From positions 124,001-188,000 of the forward strand of contig NC_054389.1 in NCBI RefSeq assembly GCF_001625195.1: DNA of 64,000 nt. The letters are read 5' to 3'. Position numbers and translations under genes: made by a program. The notes beneath the pieces are model-generated. The model was not told the origin of the DNA. It made no database searches and saw nothing but the letters and a program-made list of their open reading frames with translations. The first letter of the stretch is position 1. Each line of letters starts with the position of its first letter. Shown piece after piece: positions 20,520 through 33,357 of this stretch. The stretch is from Drechmeria coniospora. Lineage: Eukaryota; Ascomycota; Sordariomycetes; Hypocreales; Ophiocordycipitaceae.

Positions 20520-23500
20520 ATGCATCTAGCACTATTTCTCATACTTATGTTCGATTTGTTTCTTTACTCTACTGCTTATAAAGACAACCCTGAATGCACA
20601 GACGGGATTGTTTATGTTGAAGTTCAACCACTCGACCTTGTGTGCTCCGGCAACGCTGCTCAAGGCAGTATTATTCGGTATCCTTTCATCTGTACAGGTT
20701 TTATCAAGAATATGCTAACAGTAGCTCTATAGATCATATACTAGTTGCCCCAACAACGTAAAAGTTACTACAATTACAATTCCAGGGCCGAAAGCGGGCA
20801 CAGCCACAATACCGCCCCCATTTGGATGCACAACTGATTGCACATCACGAATAATCATTACAACGAAAACTATTGGCGTTATAACAAGAACAACTACAGG
20901 CCCAAAAGTTGGAACTAGTTCTATTCTGCCAGAGGCAGGATGCACGGAGGATTGCTATTCATATATCATAATTACCATTACTGGAAGTGCAATAACAGAA
21001 ACAACTTTAGGGCCAGCAGCTGGGACATCAACTATTCTCCCCCCAGTAGGCTGCACTAAACATTGTGTTACGAGAATTATTATTACTATTACAGCTAGTG
21101 TTATTACAAGAACAACTTTAGGCCCTGTCTCTGGAACATCAACTATTGAACTACAACCAGGATGCACTCATTGCATTAAAACGATTGTCGTAACAATCAC
21201 AGGGAGTGCTACAACAGAAACGACATTGGGCCTAGTTCCTGGCACATCTACAATTCTCCCGCCACCAGGTTGCACTACAAACTGCATTACAAGAATTATT
21301 GTTACTACTACAGCTAGTGCTACGACGGAAACGACATTGGGTCCAGTTATTGGCACGTCGACGATTCTCCCCCCACCAGATTGTACTACAAACTGTATTA
21401 CAAGGATTATTATTACAGCTACAGGAGGTACTACGACGGAAACGACATTGGGCCCAATTCCTGGCACGTCCACAATTCTTCCTCCACCAGGTTGCACTAC
21501 AAATTGTATTACGAAAGTCATTGTTACTGTTACTAGAGGTGCTACAACGGAAACGACATTAGGTCCAGTTCCTGGCACGTCTACAATTCTCCCACTACTA
21601 GATTGCACTACAAACTGCATTACAAGAATTATTGTTACGACTACAGGAAGTGCTACGACGGAAACGACACTAGGCCCAGTTCCTGGCACATCTACAATTC
21701 TCCCGCCACCGGGTTGCACTACAAACTGCATTACAAGAATTATTGTTACGGCTACAGGAAGTGCCACAACGGAAACGACATTAGGTCCAGTTCCTGGCAC
21801 GTCTACAATACTCCCACTACTAGATTGCACTACAAATTGCATTACAAGAATTATTGTTACGACTACAGGAAGTGCTACGACGGAAACGACACTAGGCCCA
21901 GTTCCTGGCACATCTACAATTCTCCCGCCATCGGGTTGCACTACAAACTGCATTACAAGAATTATTGTTACAGCTACAGGAAGTGCCACAACGGAAACGA
22001 TATTAGGTCCAGTTCCTGGCACGTCAATAATTCTCCCCCTACCAGGTTGTACTACAAACTGTATTACAAGAATTATTGTTACAGCTACAGGAAGTGCTAT
22101 AACGGAAACGACATTGGGCCCAATTCCTGGCACGTCTACAATTCTTCCCCCACCAGGATGCACTACAGATTGTGTTACTAAAGTTATTATTACTGAATCA
22201 GGCCATCGTGAAACAATTAGAACTCCTGGTCCTGTACCTGGAACAAGCACAATCTTACCACTATCTGGGTGTATTACGGGATGCACGATAAAAGTAATCA
22301 TTACTGTTACCGGTGGAATCATTACCGACACAACAATCGGCCCAATTCCGGGTACAGTTACCATTCAACCATCAGCTGAATGTACAATAGGATGCATTAC
22401 TAGAGTGATTATTACCAGAACCGCTGGTATTCTTACTATTTTTACTCCGGGCCCGGCTGCTGGTACAACAACAATCCCGCCTGATGTTGGATGTATTGAA
22501 GATTGTACTACAAGGATAATTATTACACTTACAGGTAATTATATTACAGAATCAGCAATAGGATCTATTCCAGGAACTTCGACAATTTTTCCACCTCCCG
22601 GGTGTCTAACAGACTGTACTACAAGGGTTATTATAACGGAAACTGGTATTGTTGAAACAATCTCAACAATAGGGCCAATACCAGGCACATCAACTATTTT
22701 CCCTTCAAATGGATGCATTGTAAGCTGCACTACACGAATTATTGTTACTATAACAGGGAATGTAGTTACCGAAACTACACTTGGCCCTAAAGTAGGATCC
22801 TCGACTATATTGCCCCCCCTTGGATGTACGAGAAGTTGCGTTACAAGGATAGTTATTACTGAAACAGGCATTATGTCAACTAGTCTTACCCAAGGACCAG
22901 TACCTGGTACTATCACTATTCCTCCACCAGCTGGATGTACTACTCGCTGTACGACAATAGTTGTTATTACAGTTACGGGTGAGTTCATTACGACAACAAC
23001 CCTTGGTCCCACTCCAGGAACATCTACAATTTTACCACCACCAGGTTGCACAAGTAATTGTGTTACTAGCATTATTATTACTGTAACCGGGGGCATTATG
23101 ACAGTATTTTCCCCCGGCCCTACAGCAGGCACAACAACAATTCAGCCGCCAGCAGAGTGTATCTCTAGCTGCATAACCAGTATAGTTATTACTGTACCTG
23201 GAGGTTTCATTACCGAATCAACTCTAGGCCCTAGTCCGGGTACATCCATAATATTGCCACCTCCGGGATGTTCAAGTAACTGTATTACGAGGATTGTTGT
23301 TACTAAAACTAGTGATATTACTACAGTATTTACTACTGGTCCTACGCCTGGTATAACGACAATTCTGCCACCGCCTGGATGCATTACCTTGTGCACTGCA
23401 ACTGTTGTTATTACGGTGACTGGAGGTGTTGTTACGGAAACTACACTTGGTCCGAGTGCAGGAGCGTCGACCATCTTCCCCCCAGTCGGGTGTGTTACTG

Positions 23501-26500
23501 GTTGCACAACTAGAGTAATTATTACTGAATTAGGCGTGGTTACAACAGTAACTACTCTAGGGCCCACAGCAGGTACAAGTACAATTCCGCCACTACCTGG
23601 TTGTGTTATTAGCTGTACTGCAACAGTTATTATTACAATTACTGGAGGCATTGTTACAGAAACAACACTTGGTCCAAGTGCGGGAATTTCAACCATTTTA
23701 CCTCCCGCTGGATGTACTAGTAACTGCCTTACTACTATTGTTGTTACCGAAACGGGTGCTATTACTACTATTGTAACTCCGGGGCCTATAGCAGGTACAA
23801 CAACAGTTCTTCCATTGCCTGGATGCACGATAAGTTGTACGACTAGTGTTATAGTTACGGTTCCCGGTCAAATACTGACTGAAACCACCACTGGCCCTAC
23901 TCCTGGGACCTCAACTCTATTACTGCCGACTGGCTGTATATCCAGCTGTACAACAGTTATTATCATTACTATTACCGGAGGAGTAATTACTGAGACAACT
24001 GTAGGTCCAAGTCTAGGAATTTCAACTTTATTGCCACCTTCAGGATGTATTACCGGCTGTACTACTAGGGTTATCGTAACTATAACAGGGTTCATTGCAA
24101 CACGCACAACTCTAGGTCCAACTGCAGGTAGTACAACAATACACCCGCTACCGGGATGCGTTACTAGTTGTACAGCAACTGTTATTATTACAGTTACCGG
24201 AGGGTTCGCAACTGAAACAACCCTTGGTCCGAGTCCAGGAACTTCCACAATCCTACCACCTACAGATTGTATTTCTAATTGTATTACTACTATTGTTATT
24301 ACTGAGACTGAGACTGGTGGTATTACAACTATCTTTACTAATGGGCCTACAGCGGGTACAACTACAATTCTGCCGTCATCTGGTTGTCTGATAAGCTGTA
24401 CTACGAGTATTTTCATAACTATTACTGGTAGTGTTATTACTAGGAAAACATTAGGCCCTAGTCCTGGTACTTCATCTATCTTTCCATCATCGGGATGCAT
24501 TAGCAACTGTATTACTACTATTATTGTTACGGAAACTGGCGGTGTTACTACAATTTCTACTCCAGGTTTGATAGCTGGTACAACGACTATTTCGCCGCCA
24601 CTAGGGTGCGTAACAAACTGTACAGCTAGTGTTATTATTACAGTTACTGGTGATGTTATTACTAGAACTACATTTGGCCCAAGTGCTGGCACCTCAACAA
24701 TCCCGCCATCATCCGGGTGCATTTCTGGCTGTATTACAACAATCGTTGTTACTGAAATCGGGGGCCTCACTACCATTACTACTCATGGCTCAGTGGCTGG
24801 AACTACAACAATCTCGCCACCGCCGGGATGTGTTACGGGATGCACAACTAGCGTTATAGTAACAGTTACCGGAGAAATTGTAACAAGAACTACACTGGGT
24901 CCAAGTCTTGGTATGACAACAATAACGCCACCTCCAGGTTGCATTACTAGCTGTATCACTACTATTATTGTAACTGAAACTGGCGGAATTACTACAATTA
25001 CTACTCCTGGTTCGGTGGCTGGTACTTCTACAATTTCGCCATCACCAGGATGTGTTTCAAGTTGCATGACAAGTATTATTATTACGATTACTGGCAATAT
25101 TATTACAAGAACTACATTGGGTCCGAGCGCTGGCACGTCGACAATCCTGCCCTCTCCTGGATGCATTACAAATTGCGTTACGAGCATTATTGTTACCGTT
25201 ACCGGCGGTGTTGTAACCCAGATAACCACTGGTCCGGTGCTCGGCACATCGACCGTACCGCCGCCACCTGGATGCACTACGAATTGCATTACGAGCATTA
25301 TTGTTACCGTTACTGGCGGGGTTTCCACCCAGATAACTACTGGGCCGGTACCTGGCACGTCGACCGTGCCGCCGCCATCTGGATGCACGACGAACTGTAC
25401 TACGAATATTATCGTCACTGTTACCGGTGGCGTTACAACTATTTTCACACCAGGACCGACGCCTGGTACGTCGACCGTTCCGCCGCCGCCTGGATGCACG
25501 ACGAACTGCGTTACGAGTCTTATCGTTACTGTTACCGGAGGTGTTACGACTGTTTTTACACCCGGACCTGCGCCGGGCACATCAACTCTCCCGCCGCCTG
25601 CCGGATGCACTACTAATTGCGTTACGAGTATTATTGTTACTGTTACTGGTGGTAATATAACCAAGATAACTAATGGTCCGGTGCCCGGCACGACAACCGT
25701 TCCACCACCACCCGGATGCACGACAGACTGCATTACTAGGGTTATTATTACCGTCACCGGCGGGTTTACAACCATTACCACACCCGGACCCACGCCAGGA
25801 ACGTCGACCGTCCCGCCGCCGCCCGGATGCACTACAAACTGCGTTACGAGTATTATTGTTACCGTTCCTGGCGAAATTGTTACCCAAACGACTCTAGGTC
25901 CTATACCTGGGACGACGATAGTTCCGCCACCCCCTGGGTGCGCTTCAAACTGCGTCACGAGCATTATTGTTACCATTACTGGCGGTCTTACAACCATAAC
26001 TACGCCCGGACCGACGGCTGGCACATTGATTATCATCCCCACCACCGGGTGTACTACTGGATGTACAACGACAGTAGTAATCACAGTGCCTGGCGGCATT
26101 ACAACTGTTTTTACACCAGGGCCCACGCCGGGCACGACAACTGTCCCGCCGCCTCCGGGATGTACTGCGAATTGCATTACGAGTCTTATAGTTACAATTA
26201 CTGGTAGTATTATTACAGAAACAACTCTAGGGCCATTGCCTGGTACGACAACAATCCCGCCAGCCCCTGGGTGCGTTATAAACTGCGTTACGAGCGTAAT
26301 TGTAACTCTTACCGGCGGTCTTACTACCGTGACTACACCCGGACCGTCCGCTGGCACGTCAACAGTTCTGCCGCCCCCTGGATGCGTTACAAACTGCGTT
26401 ACGAGCGTAATTGTAACTATTACCGGCGGTCTTACTACCGTGACTACACTTGGGCCGTCGGCTGGTACATTAATAGTCCCGCCGCCCCCTGCATGCGTTA

Positions 26501-29500
26501 CAAACTGCGTTACGAGCGTAATTGTAACCATTACCGGCGGTCTTACTACCGTAACTACACTTGGGCCGTCGGCTGGCACGTCAACAGTTCCGCCGCCCCC
26601 TGGATGCGTTACAAACTGCATTACGAGCGTTATTGTTACAGTGCCTGGCGGTGCGACAACAGTTCTTACAGCCGGGCCTACACCAGGTACATCGACTGTC
26701 CCGCCAACTCCCGGATGCACTACGAATTGCGTCACGAGTATTATCGTTACTATTACTGGTAGTATTATTACGAAAACAACACTAGGGCCATTGCCCGGTA
26801 CGAGAACAATCCCGCCGGCTCCTGGATGTACTACAAATTGCGTTACGAGTATTATAGTTACAATTACTGGCAGTATTATTACAGAAACAACACTAGGGCC
26901 ATTGCCTGGCACGACAACAATCCCGCCAGCCCCTGGGTGCGTTATAAACTGCGTTACGAGCGTGATTGTAACTATTACCGGCGGTCTTACTACCGTGACT
27001 ACACCCGGACCGTCGGCCGGCACGTCAACAGTTCCGCCGCCCCCTGGATGCGTTACAAACTGCGTTACGAGCGTAATTGTAACTATTACCGGCGGTCTTA
27101 CTACCGTAACTACACCCGGGCCGTCGGCTGGCACGTCAACAGTTCCGCCGCCCCCTGGATGCGTTACAAACTGCATTACGAGCGTTATTGTTACAGTGCC
27201 TGGCGGTGCGACAACAGTTCTTACAGCCGGGCCTACACCAGGCACATCGACTGTCCCGCCAACTCCTGGATGCACTACGAATTGCGTTACGAGTATTATC
27301 GTTACTATTACTGGTAGTATTATTACAAAAACAACACTAGGGCCATTGCCCGGTACGACAACAATCCCGCCAGCCCCTGGGTGCGTTACAAACTGCGTTA
27401 CGAGCGTGATTGTAACTATTACCGGCGGTCTTACTACCGTGATAACACCCGGACCGTCGGCCGGCACGTCAACAGTTCCGCCGCCCCCTGGATGCGTTAC
27501 AAACTGCATTACGAGCGTTATTGTTACAGTGCCTGGCGGTGCGACAACAGTTCTTACAACCGGGCCTACACCAGGCACATCGACTGTCCTACCAACTCCC
27601 GGATGCACTACGAATTGCGTTACAAGTATTATCGTTACTAATACTGGTAGTATTATTACGAAAACAACGCTAGGGCCACTGCCCGGTACGATAACAATCC
27701 CGCCAGCTCCCGAATGCACTACGAATTGCGTTACGAGTATTATCGTCACTATTACTGGTGGTATTATTACGAAAACAACGATAGGGTCATTACCCGGTAC
27801 GACAACAATCCCGCCAGCTCCTGGATGCACTACGAATTGCGTTACGAGTATTATGGTTACCATTACTGGTGGTATTATTACCGAAACAATGCTAGGGCCA
27901 TTGCCTGGCACGACAACAATCCTGCCAGCCCCTGGGTGCGTTACAAACTGCGTTACGAGCGTAATTGTAACTATAACTGCCGGTCTTACTACCTTCACTA
28001 CACCCGGGCCGTCGGCTGGCACGTCAACAGTCCCGCCCCCCCCTGGATGCGTTACAAACTGCATTACGAGCGTCATCGTTACAGTGCCTGGCAGTGCAAC
28101 AACAGTTCTTACAGCCGGGCCTACACCAGGCACATCGACTGTCCCGCCAACTCCCGGATGCACTACGAATTGCGTTACAAGTATTATCGTCACGATTACT
28201 GGTAGCATTATTACGGAAACAACGCTAGGGCCATTGCCCGGTACGACAACAATTCCGCCAGCTCCTGGATGCACTACGAATTGCGTTACGAGTATTATCG
28301 TTACTATTACTGGTGATATTATTACGAAAACAACGCTAGGGCCATTGCCCGGTACGACAACAATCCCGCCAGCTCCTGAATGCACTACGAATTGCGTTAC
28401 GAGTATTATTGTTACCATTACTGGTAGTGTTATTACGAAAACAACGATAGGATCATTGCCTGGCACGACAACAATCCCGCCAGCCCCTGGGTGCGTTACA
28501 AACTGCGTTACGAGCGTAATTGTAACTATTACCGGCGGTCTTACTACCGTAACTACACTTGGGCCGTCGGCTGGCACATCAATAGTTCCGCCGCCCCCTG
28601 GATGCGTGACAAACTGCGTTACGAGTATTATCGTTACTATTACTGGTGGTATTATTACGAAAACAACGCTAGGGCCATTGCCCGGTACGACAACAATTCC
28701 GCCAGCTCCTGGATGCACTACGAATTGCGTTACGAGTATTATCGTTACTACTACTGGTGGTATTATTACGGAAACAACGCTAGGGCCATTGCCTGGCACG
28801 ACAACAATCCCGCCAGCTCCTGAATGCACTACGAATTGCGTTACGAGTATCATCGTTACTATTACTGGTGGTATTATTACGAAAACAACGATAGGGTCAT
28901 TGCCCGGTACGACAACAATTCCGCCAGCTCCTGGATGCACTACGAATTGCGTTACGAGTATTATGGTTACCATTACTGGTAGTATTATTACGAAAACAAC
29001 GATAGGGTCATTGCCTGGCACGACAACAATCCCGCCAGCCCCTGGGTGCGCTACAAACTGCGTTACGAGCGTAATTGTAACTATTACCGGCGGTCTTACT
29101 ACTGTTACTACACTTGGGCCGTCGGCTGGTACGTCAACAGTTCCGCCGCCCCCTGGATGCGTTACAAACTGCGTTACGAGTATTATCGTTACTATTACTG
29201 GTGGTATTATTACAAAAACAACGCTAGGGCCATTGCCCGGTACGACAACAATTCCGCCAGCTCCTGGATGCACTACGAATTGCGTTACGAGTATTATCAT
29301 TACTATTACTGGTGGTATTATTACAAAAACAACGCTGGGGCCATTGCCTGGCACGATAACAACCCCGCCAGCTCCCGAATGCACTACGAATTGCGTTACG
29401 AGTATTATCGTCACTATTACTGGTGGTATTATTACGAAAACAACGATAGGGTCATTGCCCGGTACGACAACAATCCCGCCAGCTCCTGGATGCACTACGA

Positions 29501-32500
29501 GTTGCGTTACGAGTATTATCATTACTATTACTGGTGGTATTATTACGAAAACAACGCTAGGGCCATTGCCTGGCACGACAACAATCCCGCCAGCTCCTGA
29601 ATGTACTACGAATTGCGTTACGAGTATTATAGTTACTATTACTGGTGGCATTATTACCGAAACAATGCTAGGGCCATTGCCTGGCACGACAACAATCCTG
29701 CCAGCCCCTGGGTGCGTTACAAACTGCGTTACGAGCGTAATTGTAACTATTACCGGCGGTCTTACTACCGTAACTACACTTGGGCCGTCGGCTGGCACAT
29801 CAATAGTCCCGCCGCCCCCTGGATGCGTTACAAACTGCGTTACGAGCGTAATTGTAACTATTACCGGCGGTCTTACTACCGTAACTACACCCGGGCCGTT
29901 GGCTGGTACGTCAACAGTTCCGCCGCCCCCTGGATGCGTTACAAACTGCGTTACGAGCGTAATTGTAACTATTACCGGCGGTCTTACTACCGTAACTACA
30001 CCCGGGCCGTTGGCTGGTACGTCAACAGTTCCGCCGCCCCCTGGATGCGTTACAAACTGCGTTACGAGCGTAATTGTAACTATTACCGGCGGTCTTACTA
30101 CCGTAACTACACCCGGGCCGTTGGCTGGTACGTCAACAGTTCCGCCGCCCCCTGGATGCGTTACAAACTGCATTACGAGCGTTATTGTTACAGTGCCTGG
30201 CGGTGCGACAACAGTTCTTACAGCCGGGCCTACACCAGGCACATCGACTGTCCTGCCAACTCCCGGATGCACTACGAATTGCGTTACGAGTATTATCGTT
30301 ACTATTACTGGTAGTATTATTACGAAAACAACGCTAGGGCCACTGCCCGGTACGACAACAATCCCGCCAGCTCCTGGATGCACTACGAATTGCGTTACGA
30401 GCGTTATTGTTACTATCACCGGCGGTCTCACAACCGTAACTACACCCGGACCGCTCGCTGGCACATCAACGGTCCTGCCACCCCCTGGATGCGTTACAAA
30501 CTGCGTTACGAGTATTATGGTTACGACTCCGTTCTCGGACATCCTCGTAATCGGGACGGTCACAGGCCCAGTTCCCGGCACCAAAACGATTCCACCACCA
30601 GCCGACTGCACCCACCCCTGCACGATCAGTATTGTCATTACTGTCACGTCGACGCAACCTCCGAATACGGTCGTCACTACAACTATTACCGGGGGGACAG
30701 TGGCCGGTACGAGTTCCATTACGCCGCCGGCGGATTGCACGCGCCCTTGCACGACAACCGTCGTTGTTACGCAGCCTGCCCATGCCGTCGTTACTTCGAC
30801 GTTCACCGGGGGTACGGTACCCGGAACGTCGACTATCACGCCACCGGTAGATTGCACACACCCTTGCACAATAAGTATTATTATTACGCAGCCCGTAGAT
30901 GCAGTCGTAACAACAACAGTTACTAGCGGAACGGTGCCCGGAACGTTGACTATTACACCGCCAGTAGATTGCACCCACCCCTGCACTACGACCGTTATAG
31001 TAATGCAGCCTCCCGATATTGTTGAAACGACGACAATTACTACCGGCACTGTTCCCGGAACATCGACGATCTCGCCACCGGCCGACTGCACACACCCCTG
31101 CACTACGAGCGTAATCGTAACGCTACCTCCTGATGTAGCCGTAACTACTACTGTAACTTCTGGAACTGTTCCCGGAACATCAACCATCCTGCCACCTACC
31201 GACTGTATACACCCCTGCACTACGAGCGTTGTAGTAATGCAGCCTCCCGATATTGTCGAAACGACGACAATCACTGCCGGTACCGTTCCCGGAACATCGA
31301 CGATCTCGCCACCGGCCGACTGCACGCACCCCTGCACTACGAGCATCATCGTAACCCAACCGCCCGATGTAGCCGTAACTACTACTATAACTTCTGGGAC
31401 TGTTCCCGGAACATCAACCATCCTACCACCCATCGACTGTACACACCCCTGCACCACGAGCGTTGTAGTAATGCAGCCTCCCGATATTGTCGAAACGACG
31501 ACAATAACTACCGGCACCGTTCCCGGAACATCGACGATCCTCCCGTCCGCTGACTGCACGCACCCCTGTACTACGACCGTTATCGTAACCCAGCCGCCCG
31601 ATATCGTCATAACAACAACAGTTACTACCGGCACCGTTCCCGGAACATTAACGATCCCGCCGTCCGCCGGCTGTATCCACCCCTGCACTACGAGAGTAGT
31701 CGTAACCCTGCCTCCTAACACAGTCGTAACTATAACGGTAACTTCTGGGACTGTTGCTAGGACTACCACCGTTTCTCCGGCTTCTGACTGTACGCACCCC
31801 TGTACGACAAGTGTTATCGTTTCACAACCCCAGGACACCGACGTCACTACGACTGTTTATGGGACTAAGGTAGGGACTACTACTATTCCCCCGGCCGCTG
31901 GTTGTACGCATCCTTGCACTACGAGCATTATTGTTACTTCGTCTGTATCACCTGCGCCTTGCCAATTCACAACCGCTACCGCACCTGCGTGTGCACCGTT
32001 GGGACTTAATGTAGACTACTATAGGAACACCTTTGTCCATGGATATGGCTGTAATAACGGGGACCCCGCTCCCCCTTGTTACGATGGACCAAATTATTAC
32101 ATCACCAAAGGTCTTACGCCTCTTGCCTCCGGTCAAACAGATACTATATTTATCCCCCAAGATGGCTATATTGGCCAGGGAAGCGCCGCCTGCGTTAAAG
32201 GGGTAGACTCGTTATATTATGGCGCCGATTACTGCCCTGGGTATGTCCGGACCGTAAATGGAAACATTATTGTAAACGGCAACAACTATACCTTGGTCTA
32301 CCGGGGGTATTATCGAGCGCCGACTACTGGACAATATTCCATCTGTGCAAGCGGCGATGCCGGACTCGCCGTCTTTTTCGGCGATGGGAATGGCGTTAAC
32401 TGCGGCCCCAATAGCGTCATCTCCAATACTTCGATGCCACTAATAGTTTCGGTAAACGGTGCAAACTTTGTTAACCCCGTTTCGTGTTCCACTGTTCGTT

Positions 32501-32646
32501 TGTTTGCAAACCAGTATTATCCTATCCGGGTTGTCTTCGGCAACAATTTTCATCAGAGCAGTGTTAGCGTTACTATTACAAGACCAGGCGGCCAGCCGAT
32601 GAACTCCAACCCTGGACTTTATTATCCTGTTGTTTGCGGATCGTAA
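20520..32646 (+). CDS. giant secreted GLEYA-type adhesin 1 (4019 aa, two exons)
   Basis: Predicted cell-surface or secreted adhesin. Exon 1 (20520-20677) encodes a signal peptide (first ~19 residues, very hydrophobic) and a Cys-containing segment with LVCSGNAAQ. A 67-nt intron follows (20678-20744; GTATCC donor, GCTAAC branch site, CTAG acceptor). Exon 2 (20745-32646) continues in the only frame open from there to the TAA. Residues ~59-3318 are about 88 repeats of 37 aa (core GPxPGTSTIxPPPGCTTNC, a CxxxC pair per unit). Residues ~3319-3788 are about 12 repeats of 39 aa with CTHPC. Residues ~3790-4019 are a GLEYA/PA14-like domain (YTLVYRGYYRAPTTGQYSIC, then FFGDGN, then a YPIRVVFGN strand). 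There is no hydrophobic C-terminal tail, so no GPI anchor is visible. A solo LTR begins 11 bp after the stop. Ligand unknown; the intron rests on sequence signals only. Confidence 0.85.
20761..30540 (+). repeat. 111-bp tandem repeat array coding for adhesin 1
   Basis: About 88 in-frame units of 37 codons. Units before ~25100 are diverged; those from ~26200 to 30500 are far more alike and fall into subtypes (a GGLTTVTTPGPSAGT type, a GSIITKTTLGPLPGT type and a PGGATTVLTAGPTPGT type) recurring in blocks, the mark of recent unequal exchange. Three consecutive units at about 29830-30160 are nearly identical. Confidence 0.9.
30541..31950 (+). repeat. 117-bp tandem repeats (CTHPC type) of adhesin 1
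   Basis: About 12 units of 39 aa with core GTVPGTSTIxPPxDCTHPC and a PPD-V-TTT linker. They differ from the preceding array but resemble the single linker units found in front of the GLEYA domains of the other two adhesins. Confidence 0.85.
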
Positions 32647-32656
32647 AGTGAAGAAG

Positions 32657-32853
32657 TGTTATGGAGTCACTAGTACTACCAGTATCTAGTGGTCGGAAAT
32701 AGTTGTTAAGAAATCTGCAGAACTCTAACTCTACAAGGCATTGGAGTACTTATACTCCAATGCCTGCTTAGTCATAGGGTGCGAGTCACGTGCGATAGCA
32801 CGTGACTCTATCCTAGGACGTAGCTCTATTAGGCAAAGCCTACTATCATAACA
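32657..32853 (+). mobile_element. solo LTR, 197 bp, family V, TSD AGAAG
   Basis: TGTTATG to CATAACA, flanked by AGAAG at 32652-32656 and 32854-32858. Inverted counterpart at 16231-16427. It starts 11 bp after the adhesin 1 stop codon and so must provide or replace the 3' UTR and polyadenylation region. Confidence 0.92.
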
Positions 32854-33357
32854 AGAAGAAGGTTTAGTAATAAATAGCTACGTAGTGGCTACTTACAAGC
32901 AACAGTATGTATGAGAGTATATGTATGGTATGATTGAATTACTGATACCTAGGTATATAAGGTTGTTAAGGTACTACTTGTTAAAATACTAGTATTTATA
33001 CTAGTAAGACTACCCAAATAGGATACTATCCTATTATTACTAGTAGCTAGTACTACTAGTAAGATGCTATACTATACTGCGAGTATTAGTAAGTATATAG
33101 AGTTAACCAATAGTATACAACATACTACTTCTCCAAACTATAACTCGGAGCGACTAGCGGCAGTACTCCTTCTGACCAAGTCACTACTACAATACGACTC
33201 ATATACGTAGTAGCCAGTCGACTACTGGAGCCAATTGGTCGGAACAACAATTGCCGCTCTCCTGATCGCTACTAGTTATTGCCAGCCCACAATACGATAC
33301 TTCTCCAGTCGCTACTAGGTATTGCCAGCCTACAGTACTACTATGGGCTATCCCAAT

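Noticed and set aside
24783..31847. 2354-codon - strand ORF
   Set aside because: It is the mirror frame of the adhesin 1 repeat array; period divisible by three explains its length. No signal peptide, domain or splice structure.
21226..32646. Start of the giant adhesin at 21226
   Set aside because: This is a TTG inside the repeat array; the frame is open upstream and joins a signal-peptide exon at 20520.
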